A program made the position numbers and the translations under genes. The notes beneath the pieces were generated by a model that saw only the letters and a program-made list of their open reading frames with translations, was not told the origin of the DNA and made no database searches. Below, in pieces: positions 25,199 through 34,942 of a DNA stretch of 64,000 nucleotides (its first letter is position 1; each line of letters starts with the position of its first letter). Origin of the DNA: JBKDZP01 sp047971315. Its GTDB lineage: Bacteria > Bacillota_I > Bacilli_A > RF39 > UBA660. The stretch spans positions 1 to 64,000 of the forward strand of contig JBKDZP010000016.1 of NCBI GenBank assembly GCA_047971315.1, given 5' to 3'.

Positions 25199-27523
25199 TT
25201 AGTCAATTTTTTGCAATATTTTAAAAACTTCTTTATAATCTTTTACTGGGATATATTCAATATCTTCTTTTATTTCATCTGGAATTTCTTCTAAATCTTT
25301 TAAATTACCAAATGGAATAATTATTTTTTTTATACCATTTCTGTAAGCACCAATACTTTTTTCTTTTAATCCACCTATTTCAATGACTTTACCATGTAAT
25401 GATATTTCTCCTGTTAATGCAAGTTTATTATTTATTTTTTTGCTAGTAAATAAACTAATTAAGGCAGTTGTGAGTGCAATACCAGCACTTGTTCCTTCTT
25501 TTGGTATAGCTCCTTCAGGTAAATGAATATGAATATCAAAATTAATCATTTCTTCATAATTAATTTTATAATATTTATAATTTGATTTTAAATAATTTAA
25601 GGCAATTAGAGCACTTTCTTTCATAACTTCACCTAATGAACCAGTTAGAATTAAATCACCTTTTCCCTTAAATGAAGTTACTTCTATTGGAAGAACATCA
25701 CCACCACAACTTGTATATGCTAATCCATTAACTACTCCAATTTCATTTGAAAGTTTTCTTTCATTAATATATTTTTCTTTTCCTAAATATTCTATTATAC
25801 TTTTTTTATCAACGATGTATTTATTTATATATATTCTTCTTGTTGCAATGGATGTTACAATTTTTCTAATTATAGTTGAAAGTATTCTATATAATTCTCT
25901 AACTCCTGCTTCTTTAGTGTATTCTTTTATAATTTTCAATATTATTTCATCTTTGATTTCAATTCCTTTTATATTAACACCATGTTCTTTACAAATTTTT
26001 GGCAATAAATATTTTTTTGCTATATCTATTTTTTCATATTCAGTATATCCTGATAGTTCTACAATTTCTAATCTATCTTTTAGTGCTTCTGGAATATCTT
26101 CAATATAATTAGCAGTTGCTATAAACATAATTTTTGATAAATCATATTCTTCTTCAATATAATTATCACTGAAGTATTTATTCTGTTCTGGATCTAATAT
26201 TTCTAATAGGACACTAGCTGGATCCCCTTTATAATTTTTTGACATTTTATCTATTTCATCAATTAAAAATACTGGATTACTGCTTTTTGATTTTTTTAAT
26301 GAAGCTATTACTCTACCTGGATTTGCACCAAGATATGTTCTTCTATGACCAATTATTTCTGCTTCGTCATTAACTCCACCAACTGCCATTTTAACAAATT
26401 TTCTATTCATTGCGTTTGCAATACTATAAGCAAGTGAAGTTTTTCCAACACCAGGTGGTCCTACTAAACATATAATTGGACCTCTCAAACTATTTGTCAT
26501 TTGTTTTACTGCAAGATATTCAATTATTCTAGTTTTTACTTTATCTAATCCATTATGTGATGAATCTAATCTTTCTCTTACGTTTATTAAATCGTCATTA
26601 TCAATCGTGTAATTATTCCAAGGAAGACTAATCATCCAATCAATATAATTTCTTATTATGCTTAGCTCAGGTGATAATTGTGAAATAGTTTCATATCTAT
26701 ATAGTTCAGCTGTCAACTTATCTTTTATTTTATTTTCAGCCTTTAAATTTTTTATTGATTCTTTAATTAAATTTATATCATCATCTTTTATTGATGATTC
26801 TCCAAGTTCTTCTTTTATTACTTTTATTTTTTCTCTAAGTAAAAATTTTTTTTGATTTTCATCTAATTCTTCTTTTACTTTTAAATCTATTTCTTTTTCA
26901 ATTAAATATCTTTCTTTTTCAGTAAAAATATCATGTAAAATCATTTTGATTCTGTCTTCAATATTAATTTCCAAAAGATAGTCTAAGTTTCTTTCTTTCG
27001 TTAGTTCTAAATATGGAACTACTAAATCAGTCATATCCGATAAATTATTAATTTTTTCCAATGAATTTAATAGACTATTACTAATATATGGAACTTCATT
27101 TATATATTCTTCTAGTTCTTTTTTTAATTTTTTAATTAGTATTTGATTTCTTTTTTCTTCAATTATTTGATTTGGCATTTCAGTTATTATTGCTTCTTCA
27201 ATTTGATTTGAATTTGTTTGATTCAAATACTCAACTATTTTAGCTCGTTTTAAAGCTGTTAATATAACTCTTATATTACCATTAGGTAATTCTAGTTTAT
27301 GGCTGATTTTTGCAATTACACCAATATTTGGCAATTGCTTTTTATTCATATTTTCTTCAATAGTATTTATTTGATTTATCAATAGTATATTGTTATCATG
27401 AAATAAAATTGAAAGTTCAATATTACTTTTATTTTGGTTATTATCAAATTCTAGACGAATGTCATTATTTGGAAGTAGTATAATTCCCTTTAGAATTACA
27501 ACAGGTAAATTATATTTCTTCAT
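25199..27523 (-). CDS. lon: ATP-dependent protease Lon
   Basis: 774 residues. The N-terminal substrate domain covers ~1-200, with a coiled-coil linker to ~300. The AAA+ module has Walker A GPPGVGKTS (~350), Walker B FLIDEID (~414) and sensor/arginine finger NYIEDIPEALKDRLE. The protease domain carries Ser in PKEGTSAGIA (~680) and Lys in GLKEKSIGA (~722), the Lon Ser-Lys dyad. It is the cytosolic quality-control protease. Start ATG 27523 has AGGAGGTG. Its promoter (27552-27580) is vegetative; I see no CtsR or CIRCE heat-shock site. Confidence 0.97.
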   Translation of the reverse strand: MKKYNLPVVILKGIILLPNNDIRLEFDNNQNKSNIELSILFHDNNILLINQINTIEENMNKKQLPNIGVIAKISHKLELPNGNIRVILTALKRAKIVEYLNQTNSNQIEEAIITEMPNQIIEEKRNQILIKKLKKELEEYINEVPYISNSLLNSLEKINNLSDMTDLVVPYLELTKERNLDYLLEINIEDRIKMILHDIFTEKERYLIEKEIDLKVKEELDENQKKFLLREKIKVIKEELGESSIKDDDINLIKESIKNLKAENKIKDKLTAELYRYETISQLSPELSIIRNYIDWMISLPWNNYTIDNDDLINVRERLDSSHNGLDKVKTRIIEYLAVKQMTNSLRGPIICLVGPPGVGKTSLAYSIANAMNRKFVKMAVGGVNDEAEIIGHRRTYLGANPGRVIASLKKSKSSNPVFLIDEIDKMSKNYKGDPASVLLEILDPEQNKYFSDNYIEEEYDLSKIMFIATANYIEDIPEALKDRLEIVELSGYTEYEKIDIAKKYLLPKICKEHGVNIKGIEIKDEIILKIIKEYTKEAGVRELYRILSTIIRKIVTSIATRRIYINKYIVDKKSIIEYLGKEKYINERKLSNEIGVVNGLAYTSCGGDVLPIEVTSFKGKGDLILTGSLGEVMKESALIALNYLKSNYKYYKINYEEMINFDIHIHLPEGAIPKEGTSAGIALTTALISLFTSKKINNKLALTGEISLHGKVIEIGGLKEKSIGAYRNGIKKIIIPFGNLKDLEEIPDEIKEDIEYIPVKDYKEVFKILQKID

Positions 27524-27551
27524 TAATACACCTCCTGTGAAATTGGTTTAT

Positions 27552-27580
27552 ATTATAATACAATTTAAGGTTTTTGTCTA
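27552..27580 (-). promoter_or_regulatory. Promoter of lon
   Basis: -35 TAGACA (27575-27580), 17-base spacer, -10 TATAAT (27552-27557), the same box pair as for rnj. Confidence 0.8.
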
Positions 27581-27611
27581 GAAAAAAAGATAATTATTTA
27601 TAATTACAAAT

Positions 27612-27923
27612 TTATTTAAATAATAAATAACTTATAATTATAAACATTATCTCTGATACGAATGTTAGTATCCCAAGCATCAAAATATTTGAAAAACCAG
27701 CTTGTTTACTTATATCTTTATAGTCTTCAAAAGAAATTTTATTATTAGTTGATTTTATTTTTTGTTTTCCTTTTTCAATTCCTGAGGCAAATTCACTATT
27801 TAAATTTTTTGAATTATTTTCTATATATTTTTTTATTAAAGTTAATTTAGTTAAATCGTTTGTGACTTCAGGATGTGCTATTATATAAGCATAAAAGTCT
27901 TCTATTGTTACATTATTTTCCAT
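27612..27923 (-). CDS. Small tail-anchored membrane protein, unknown
   Basis: 103 residues. The first ~75 are hydrophilic and helical (TIEDFYAYIIAHPEVTNDLT, EKGKQKIKSTNNKISF); one C-terminal membrane helix (~79-101) ends two residues before the stop, giving a tail-anchored topology. GAGGGAAG precedes ATG 27923. It lies 2 bases after rmuC in the VTT-rmuC operon. I do not recognise the family. Confidence 0.65.
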   Translation of the reverse strand: MENNVTIEDFYAYIIAHPEVTNDLTKLTLIKKYIENNSKNLNSEFASGIEKGKQKIKSTNNKISFEDYKDISKQAGFSNILMLGILTFVSEIMFIIISYLLFK

Positions 27924-27925
27924 TT

Positions 27926-29002
27926 TTATACTTCACTTCCCTCATTTGGAATTATTTTTATATCAACTTGATTAATAGATTGAAAATGATTTGTTATTTT
28001 TTCTGTAGTTGTATGTATTTCTTTTACATCTTTACTAACTGTCTCAATACTTCTAGATAATTTATCCCATCTATCTTTATATCTTCTAAATTCTTCATCT
28101 AAAAGTCTTAATTCTTTATGGATAATTGAAGCATATTTATCTCTTTCCATATTTTTAATTAATAGTTGAATAGTAGTTAGAGAACTAATTAAAGTCGTTG
28201 GAGATGTTATCCATACCTTCTTACGATATGCATATTCTAAAACATCTGTATGATAAGCATTTAGTTCAGCAAAAATAGCCTCAGCTGGTAAAAACATAAT
28301 AGCTTGATCTGCTGTTACACTTGGTATAATATATTTTGTAGCTATTGCATCTATATGTTTTTTCATATCAATTTTAAATAACTTTTCTGCTTGAATCCTA
28401 ATTTCACTAGAATTATTCTTATCAACCATTTGTCTATAGTTTTCAAGTGGAAATTTAGAATCAATTGCTATCATTCCTAATGGTTCTGGTGTGAATAACA
28501 TACAATCAACAATTGTTCCATTAACTAGTGGAAATTGCATTTTATATATTGTATTATTATTTTCACCAAATATATTATTTAGGATATTTTTAAGATTAAT
28601 TTCTCCAAATATTCCTCTTGTTTTTTTATCTGTTAAAATACTTTGTAATGACACTATATCACTTGATAAACTATCAATTTTTTTTTGTGCTTCATCTATT
28701 TTTGATAATCTTTCTAATACTGATGTAAATGTTTTATTTGTTTTTTCAAAATTTTTATCTAATCTTTCATTTAAAGCATCATTTATTATTCTTAATCTAA
28801 ATTCTAATTTTTCATTAATATTTATAAAATCTTCATTTAGTTCTTTTATTAAACTACCTTTAAAATCTACAATTTCTTTGACCATATTTAATTCTAATTT
28901 ACCAAGACGTTCTGTAATATTGGATTCATTATTATTTTTAAATAATGATATTACTAATATAATTAAAATTATTATTAACAAAGTTATAATTATATACTCC
29001 AT
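27926..29002 (-). CDS. rmuC: RmuC family protein
   Basis: 358 residues. One N-terminal membrane helix (3-19) precedes a long coiled coil (~30-125), then the RmuC nuclease-like domain (~130-310) with RGIFGEINLKNIL, AIDSKFPLENY (~177-187) and ATKYIIPSVTADQAIMFLP (~220-238). RmuC limits recombination at inverted repeats; the core resembles the restriction endonuclease fold. AGGAGGT precedes ATG 29002. It is the middle gene of the VTT/rmuC/tail-anchored protein set. Confidence 0.93.
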   Translation of the reverse strand: MEYIIITLLIIILIILVISLFKNNNESNITERLGKLELNMVKEIVDFKGSLIKELNEDFININEKLEFRLRIINDALNERLDKNFEKTNKTFTSVLERLSKIDEAQKKIDSLSSDIVSLQSILTDKKTRGIFGEINLKNILNNIFGENNNTIYKMQFPLVNGTIVDCMLFTPEPLGMIAIDSKFPLENYRQMVDKNNSSEIRIQAEKLFKIDMKKHIDAIATKYIIPSVTADQAIMFLPAEAIFAELNAYHTDVLEYAYRKKVWITSPTTLISSLTTIQLLIKNMERDKYASIIHKELRLLDEEFRRYKDRWDKLSRSIETVSKDVKEIHTTTEKITNHFQSINQVDIKIIPNEGSEV

Positions 29003-29010
29003 ACAACCTC

Positions 29011-29604
29011 CTACTTAATATTGAATTTTTTAACTACAAATTTAGAAATTAAATATGCTATCAAAATTAGGATAAATAATTCCATTATTATATTTATATC
29101 AGTAATACTTTCTACGAATGTTGTTCCTACAAAACCCCAAAAGTAAACTAAAAATATTTTTGATATTATTAAAGCAAATAAGTATTTACGGTAAGACATT
29201 TCAGATAATCCAGCTGCGATATTAATTGAAAAAGCTGGTGTGAAGGGGATTGCTAAAATTAAGACAAGTTTACTAAATTGGATATTCCCAATTTTTATCA
29301 TAAATTTATCAAATTTTTTAAATTTTATATTATTATTCATTTTATTATAAATAAAATTTTTAAATTTTCTAAAAATTATAAAGCTTAAACTTGATCCAAT
29401 TATAGTAGCTATCCATGAAACTACAAATCCTAATGTATTTCCAAGTACTAACATATTTATTGCTATAAATACTGCTAGAGGAAGGATAGGAATAATTGAT
29501 TCTAGTATAATTATAAAAACTCCTAATGATACACTTATAAAAATATTACTATTCTCAACTAATGTTTTTATAAATTCTATAAAAGGTTGAATTAATTGTT
29601 CCAT
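29011..29604 (-). CDS. VTT-domain (DedA/TVP38-like) membrane protein
   Basis: 197 residues with about five to six hydrophobic segments. It has the VTT-domain landmarks: ESIIPILPLAVFIAINM (~35-51) followed by a GNTLGFVVSWIATIIGSSLSF block (~54-74), and later LAIPFTPAFSINIAAGLSEM (~117-136). Relatives include YdjX/YdjZ and TMEM41/64, with scramblase or lipid-transport roles. GGAG precedes ATG 29604. It is the first gene of the unit that continues with rmuC, 8 bases downstream. Confidence 0.85.
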   Translation of the reverse strand: MEQLIQPFIEFIKTLVENSNIFISVSLGVFIIILESIIPILPLAVFIAINMLVLGNTLGFVVSWIATIIGSSLSFIIFRKFKNFIYNKMNNNIKFKKFDKFMIKIGNIQFSKLVLILAIPFTPAFSINIAAGLSEMSYRKYLFALIISKIFLVYFWGFVGTTFVESITDINIIMELFILILIAYLISKFVVKKFNIK

Positions 29605-29670
29605 ACTTTCTCCATCCTATATTCTATTATAATACAATTATGAATATTTTAAAAGTAAAAATAAGTTAAA

Positions 29671-29708
29671 TTCTAAAAAACTGATATAGTATGTACTATA
29701 TCAGTTTT
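29671..29708 (-). terminator. Strong terminator at the end of the rhodanese gene
   Basis: Fourteen-base perfect stem (29677-29690 with 29695-29708), 4-base loop, then a T-run on the minus strand. The TGA stop codon of the rhodanese gene lies inside the stem. Confidence 0.9.
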
Positions 29709-29997
29709 GTAAAATCCATTCTTCATATCCACCAATTATATTCACAACTTTATATCCCTGTTTTAATAAAATTCTACAAGTATTTTGACTTGTCATACCT
29801 TTTCTACAATATATAAAATATTTGGAATTTTTATTTAGATACTTACTAGGATTTAAAATTAATAATTCATTTGGAATATTTATTGCATTTAAAATATGAT
29901 TATTATTATAACATCTACTATTTCGAATATCAATTATATTTAGATTGCTTGATGTAATTAGTTTTTTAAATTCTACAATTGATATATTTGACAACAT
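29701..29997 (-). CDS. Rhodanese-like domain protein
   Basis: 98 residues from ATG 29997, with AGGGTGAT before it; the GTG at 30006 belongs to that site. A single rhodanese domain is visible: IIDIRNSRCYNNNHILNAIN (~21-40) and the active-site loop YCRKGMTS with the catalytic Cys (~66). The closing VVNIIGGYEEW is typical. Such single-domain proteins transfer sulfane sulfur or act as thiol carriers. It follows the virD4-like gene by ~50 bases and may be read through from the T4SS operon, though the domain is generic. Confidence 0.9.
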   Translation of the reverse strand: MLSNISIVEFKKLITSSNLNIIDIRNSRCYNNNHILNAINIPNELLILNPSKYLNKNSKYFIYCRKGMTSQNTCRILLKQGYKVVNIIGGYEEWILQN

Positions 29998-30050
29998 ATA
30001 AATCACCCTAGTATATTATATGTTTATAACAATTTTATATAAAGGTTAAA

Positions 30051-32180
30051 TTAATCATCTGAAAAGAAATCATCGAAAAATTGATCATCAGTAATTTTTT
30101 TGTTTTCTTTTTTTATTTCGATATTTGGCTTTTCTTTATTAACTAATTTTTCTTTTATACATTCTTCAATTTGAACTTTTTTGTTATTTTCCCTTACTTC
30201 TTTTTGTTGTTTTTCTTTAGCTTCTTTTTCACGAAGTTCTTCTTCTTCTAATTCTGCAATTTTAGCATCAATTCTTTTTACTAATTCATCAACATTGATA
30301 TCATTCATTTTATTTGAATTAGTACTTTTATTTTCAAACATCTTATCAGGAGTAAATGGATTATTACTTCCAAAATTTGGTATATTCGATGACATTACAG
30401 GAAAACTAGGTCCACTTTGTGATATTCCACTATTACTTAACATTTCATTTATTTTATTTTGTCTTTTTTCATCAACAACTTTTTTAATATCAAAAATCGG
30501 AACCGGCATTTTCTCACGTTGTGGATAATCAGCTAAAGGATAGTCATTACCCCATAAATTATCCTTAACCATTTTATAGTTTGGCATCAACTCAGTTTTA
30601 AATGGCATACATCTAGTTCTAAGTAAAATCATTGACCCAAATTTCATTCTTTGCAAATCACTTACTGTAATTAGAGGTGTTGAGGCAGTTTTATCATCTT
30701 TTTTTGATTTAACTTCTCCACACATTTTACTTATTTCTTCTAGAGCTGCTAATTCACTACTTATCAAGTAAATGATATTTCCACAATTTCCTTTTATAGT
30801 CTCAGCATTTTCTTTTCCATAAACTTGATTTAATTGAGCAAAGTTTTGAATAATAAAATTAAATCTTATTTTTCTAGAACGTGCTGCTGTAACCATAGTC
30901 GTTACATCCTTAAGTGGTGGCATATTAGCAAATTCATCTAAAATAAAATTTGTTTTATATGATAGTTTTCCACCATTTTCTTGAGCAACTCTAATCAATG
31001 TTTCATAACATTGTTTTAAGAAAATTGTTACTAAAGAATGATATGTTTTCTTTTCATCTTGAATAACAATAAAAACCGCTGTTTTATTTCGTCCTATATC
31101 TTCCATATTAAAATCACTATGAGAAAGCATTTCTGATAAATTTTCACGAGATGAGAACAATTTTATTTTTTGTTTAAAAACAGATAATATAGAACCTTTT
31201 GTATCAGCAGGTGCCATTAAGGTACTTGCAACATTAATATAAGCTGGAGAAATTTGTGATTTATCACTAAAGTATTCTTTCATATAATTAGTTGCACCTA
31301 ATTTTTCTTCACCTACAGTTGTCATTACATTAATTGTATTTAAATTTATTTCATCCTCTTCTGCATCATCAAATAAAGCTAATGATAATCCTGAAAAATA
31401 GTCAGCTGATGTATTTTCCCAAAATGGATCTTGTCCTTTTGATGATTCATCATAAAGGATATTTTTTGCTAAGTCATCAAGTAGTTCATTTGATTTATCT
31501 GGATCTCCACTTTTATATAATGAATATGGTAATGTTAATGGATTCCAACAATTACCTTTTTGTGGTTCACGAAAATTAAGTAATACAATATTGTATCCTT
31601 TTTCTTTTAATTCTATAGCATTTTTTTCATATATTTCACCTTTAGGGTCAGTTATAATCATTGATTCACCCTTTTTGGCAAGTACTTTTACCATTGGTTG
31701 AACTAACATTTCTGTTTTTCCTGACCCTGTAGAACCTATTATAATACTATGAAATTCTCCATTATCAACCCAAATTTCTTTTCCATTATTCATAATAGGA
31801 ATTCCTGCTGCTTCACTTGTTTTATCAAAAGGAGCAATTTTAACTAAGTCTTTTTCTTTTTTCATATCTTTTTCACTTGACCAATTAGAATATCCCTTTT
31901 CTCTTTTTGACTTTGTTGAGACACCAATTCCTTTTTCTCTATCAAAAAAATATGATGATACACTTGATATTATAACAATCATTATTGCAATATAAATTAC
32001 CATAACAGGTGGCAGATATTCTTTTGTAAATACAAGAATAGGATTAAATCCAGGTAATGTATTATTTCCAACAAAAGCTACTGCATTTATTACAATTATT
32101 GATACTAGATAAAATAGAAATATCGAAAAAATTATAAATGTTAAAAAATCTTTGCTATCTGCTCTAAATTTTAGTTTCAT
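30051..32180 (-). CDS. VirD4/TraG-like type IV coupling protein
   Basis: 709 residues. Two N-terminal membrane helices (~13-34, 57-76) precede the ATPase: Walker A IIGSTGSGKTEML (~147-159), DPKGEIYEKN (~177), FLKQCYETL and Walker B NFILDEFANMPPLKDVTTMV (~410-429), then IQNFAQLNQVYG. This is the T4SS-DNA_transf (TraG/VirD4) type. The C-terminal ~110 residues are an acidic, Glu/Lys-rich coiled coil. VirD4 proteins hand substrates (relaxase-DNA or effectors) to the secretion channel. AGGGGG precedes ATG 32180. It is the last T4SS gene of the operon. No relaxase is present to provide a DNA substrate. Confidence 0.93.
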   Translation of the reverse strand: MKLKFRADSKDFLTFIIFSIFLFYLVSIIVINAVAFVGNNTLPGFNPILVFTKEYLPPVMVIYIAIMIVIISSVSSYFFDREKGIGVSTKSKREKGYSNWSSEKDMKKEKDLVKIAPFDKTSEAAGIPIMNNGKEIWVDNGEFHSIIIGSTGSGKTEMLVQPMVKVLAKKGESMIITDPKGEIYEKNAIELKEKGYNIVLLNFREPQKGNCWNPLTLPYSLYKSGDPDKSNELLDDLAKNILYDESSKGQDPFWENTSADYFSGLSLALFDDAEEDEINLNTINVMTTVGEEKLGATNYMKEYFSDKSQISPAYINVASTLMAPADTKGSILSVFKQKIKLFSSRENLSEMLSHSDFNMEDIGRNKTAVFIVIQDEKKTYHSLVTIFLKQCYETLIRVAQENGGKLSYKTNFILDEFANMPPLKDVTTMVTAARSRKIRFNFIIQNFAQLNQVYGKENAETIKGNCGNIIYLISSELAALEEISKMCGEVKSKKDDKTASTPLITVSDLQRMKFGSMILLRTRCMPFKTELMPNYKMVKDNLWGNDYPLADYPQREKMPVPIFDIKKVVDEKRQNKINEMLSNSGISQSGPSFPVMSSNIPNFGSNNPFTPDKMFENKSTNSNKMNDINVDELVKRIDAKIAELEEEELREKEAKEKQQKEVRENNKKVQIEECIKEKLVNKEKPNIEIKKENKKITDDQFFDDFFSDD

Positions 32181-32191
32181 AATATTACCCC

Positions 32192-32812
32192 CTAAATTTC
32201 ATTGTTAATTTTATGTTTTTTTAGCAAATTAATTGATACTACTAAAACTACACTAATTATAACACTTATAACAATAGAAATAACTTTCCAGTTAGTTTTT
32301 TTTATTATTTTATCTGAAAATTTTATATATACAGTTGCATCTTCTAAATTTTCTTCATTAATAATCCATTTGTATATACCTTCTTCAACAGAAGTTGCAT
32401 TTGTTTCTAAGACTTCATGATTTGTTTTTATAATCAATTCAAGTTGATTATAATTAAAATAATCATAATCGTTATATTGATAAGGTAAACATTTAAAAAT
32501 TCCGCTTGTTCTTAATATAAATATATTATCTGTATTTGTAAAATTATAATTTTCGAAACATCTAGATGGAATAACACTATCAAAAGAATTCAAATTATAG
32601 TTTGTAGTATAAATAAGTGTATCATTTTTAAAATTTTTTTTATATGATGTACTACTAATGTTAATTAAATCTGCCTGAAATGGAATATCTTCCGTTACTC
32701 CAGTAATTGTTAATTTTTCATTAACATTATTGTTTTTAATACTTAATTCATATTTTACAGAACATCCTGTTAATAATATCATAAATACCAGTAAATATAC
32801 TATTTTTTTCAT
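32192..32812 (-). CDS. Lipoprotein with C-terminal membrane helix, unknown
   Basis: 206 residues. A lipoprotein signal with lipobox LLTGC (Cys17) starts the protein. The middle is beta-rich (KYELSIKNNNVNEKLTITGV) with two further Cys. A C-terminal helix (~175-196) ends in a Lys-rich tail, so it would be anchored at both ends. It lies between the wall hydrolase and the coupling protein, 11 bases from each, clearly in the T4SS operon. Possibly a membrane-wall spacer of the channel (inference); the family is not one I can name with certainty. Confidence 0.75.
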   Translation of the reverse strand: MKKIVYLLVFMILLTGCSVKYELSIKNNNVNEKLTITGVTEDIPFQADLINISSTSYKKNFKNDTLIYTTNYNLNSFDSVIPSRCFENYNFTNTDNIFILRTSGIFKCLPYQYNDYDYFNYNQLELIIKTNHEVLETNATSVEEGIYKWIINEENLEDATVYIKFSDKIIKKTNWKVISIVISVIISVVLVVSINLLKKHKINNEI

Positions 32813-32823
32813 TAGACACCCCT

Positions 32824-34914
32824 TCAGTATAAATATACATAACCATTAAATGTTCCTGAATAATTTTTTAATTGTTCTACCGTTAAATCTTTTGAACGAA
32901 CATTTGCAACTGACCATAAATCATTTGTTACTATCCAAGAACCATTAACTTTTGTTCTCCAACCTTCACTTATTGTAATTATTTTTTGACCATTACTATC
33001 TACCGTAACTTTTTCAATAATTGCAACATGTCCATATTCTCCTCTTGTCCACGAAACAATTGCACCTGCCCTTGCATCGTTAGGATTTGATGATTTTTTA
33101 AAATATGTTGAACTTGGATTTTTGTACCAATCCTGCCCATTTCCAGATGTATTTTTAATACTTTCTATTAAAATGTTTTTTTCTCCAGAATCTAATGATG
33201 AAGTATCAATTAATTCCATTGCTCTATGTTTAGCATACCAAACACATTGACCAAATAGAGTATTACCTTTATATAAAGTAATATCAAATGTAAAATAGTA
33301 TCTATATTTTAGGTCATTTATTTTAGTTGGAATATTTGTAGTTGTACCACTTCCTAAATTTGATAATACGGAATTTGAAAAGAAAGTACTCAAGATTTGT
33401 TCAAAATTATATCCAATAGTTTGTAAATACCTACTTCCCCATTGACTTAATCCTCGTCCATGATTATACCTTTCATAATATTCTAACATTGTTTTTGTAA
33501 TGTTAGTTTCTATAAATGTTTTTGGTATTTCAAGCCCAGCTTGCTTTAAAATATAACTTTCAGCGGTTATTTTTTCAACAGCAAGAGCATCATATTCTGT
33601 CAAAATTAAATCTCCTGCTGAATTGGTCATTATTTGACCTGCAGTATCATTTGCTGCTAAAATAGCTTGAGAGCTTGGAGTAGCTGTAAAAGCCTGTGCA
33701 CTAGTTGAATTCTCAATACTTTTTTGACAATAATCAGTTTTTTTAATAGCATAAGTTCTAGCAACTATAGCTTGTGCTTTCATATTTTCAATATTAGCTC
33801 CTTGATACCAATTATTCTCTTTAGTCACTACACCAGCAACATAATCTTCTAAAGAATATACACCTGCATCTACTCCGGTTACAGTTATAGAATCACAAAA
33901 CCCAAAAGAATTTTGGTATGATAAGGTTTCACCAATTATATCTTTATAAAGTTCAAGATTTTCTAATATCTCATTATAAATTCTATTAATTGATTCTTCT
34001 TCGGTTTCAGTTGATCTATAGTATTTAAAATAATGTGATGGAATATAATTATTTTTAACAAATTCCTCATATCTAACTAAACTAAAAGAATAAGAAAACA
34101 AATCTGATTTACCCATTGCTTCTGCTAACTTGGTTAAATCGCTAGTTGCTTCAAGATACATAGAATTCTCTGTAGAAGATTCTATATTTCCATTTTCTAG
34201 TTGTTCTTGATCTTGTAAATAATCTGTTTCATCATTACTATTGTTTTCAAATATATCTTTATAACTTTTATCATAAAATAATGTTGCTAAGATGTATGTA
34301 AAATCTAGTTCTACATCCTTTTTCTTATATTTTTTATCTAAATTTACTATTTTCTCATAAAATAATGTTTCGCAACTTTTTTCACTACACCAATTATCAC
34401 TACTTGTAAAATTCCCTAAACTTTCAATAAAATTACTTACACTGTCTCCTACATAATTAATTGCATCTTGTGCTTTTTTTATTGGAGCATAAATCAAATA
34501 TCCTGCAAACATAATTGAAAACAAAAAAAAGAAAAATCCTCCCAAACCACCTATAACACCTATGATAATTTTATTTTTAAGCATTTTTTCTTTGTTTTGA
34601 AGTGCAATTTTTGCTACTTTTTCAGCTACTTTACCATTTACTGCACCACCAGTAGTAGCAGTTATTGCTGCACTAGCTGCTTTTTCTTTGACTTTGTCAA
34701 TAGCATTACTATCGTTAGTTTGTTTATCATAATTAGAATTAATTCCTTGTTTTTGCGAATTAAATATATTTTTACTTTTTAAATTATTAATTTTATCACT
34801 AAAATTTTTACTTTCTGATGAGTTATTTCTAAAGTTATTAATAAATTTATTTCTAGGAGGTACATTATTTTGGATATTTTCATTATTCTCTAAATCTTCA
34901 AATTCATCATTCAT
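32824..34914 (-). CDS. T4SS-associated wall hydrolase: SpoIID-like + CHAP
   Basis: 696 residues. A hydrophilic Asn-rich cytoplasmic N-terminus (~1-110) precedes one membrane helix (~115-140). Outside lie a SpoIID/LytB-like domain (~350-510: YSLEDYVAGVV, MKAQAIVARTYAI, HGRGLSQWGSRYLQTIGY) and a CHAP domain (~555-690: GQCVWYAKHRAME with catalytic Cys, GHVAIIEKV with His). SpoIID cleaves glycan strands; CHAP domains cut peptide or amide bonds, so one protein could cut both wall bonds. It takes the place of VirB1/CwlT-type hydrolases of Gram-positive T4SSs, which normally pair lytic transglycosylase with NlpC/P60 or CHAP. Position: between VirB4 and VirD4. Confidence 0.85.
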   Translation of the reverse strand: MNDEFEDLENNENIQNNVPPRNKFINNFRNNSSESKNFSDKINNLKSKNIFNSQKQGINSNYDKQTNDSNAIDKVKEKAASAAITATTGGAVNGKVAEKVAKIALQNKEKMLKNKIIIGVIGGLGGFFFFLFSIMFAGYLIYAPIKKAQDAINYVGDSVSNFIESLGNFTSSDNWCSEKSCETLFYEKIVNLDKKYKKKDVELDFTYILATLFYDKSYKDIFENNSNDETDYLQDQEQLENGNIESSTENSMYLEATSDLTKLAEAMGKSDLFSYSFSLVRYEEFVKNNYIPSHYFKYYRSTETEEESINRIYNEILENLELYKDIIGETLSYQNSFGFCDSITVTGVDAGVYSLEDYVAGVVTKENNWYQGANIENMKAQAIVARTYAIKKTDYCQKSIENSTSAQAFTATPSSQAILAANDTAGQIMTNSAGDLILTEYDALAVEKITAESYILKQAGLEIPKTFIETNITKTMLEYYERYNHGRGLSQWGSRYLQTIGYNFEQILSTFFSNSVLSNLGSGTTTNIPTKINDLKYRYYFTFDITLYKGNTLFGQCVWYAKHRAMELIDTSSLDSGEKNILIESIKNTSGNGQDWYKNPSSTYFKKSSNPNDARAGAIVSWTRGEYGHVAIIEKVTVDSNGQKIITISEGWRTKVNGSWIVTNDLWSVANVRSKDLTVEQLKNYSGTFNGYVYLY

Positions 34915-34942
34915 AGTACCACCCCAAACTATTTATAATTTA

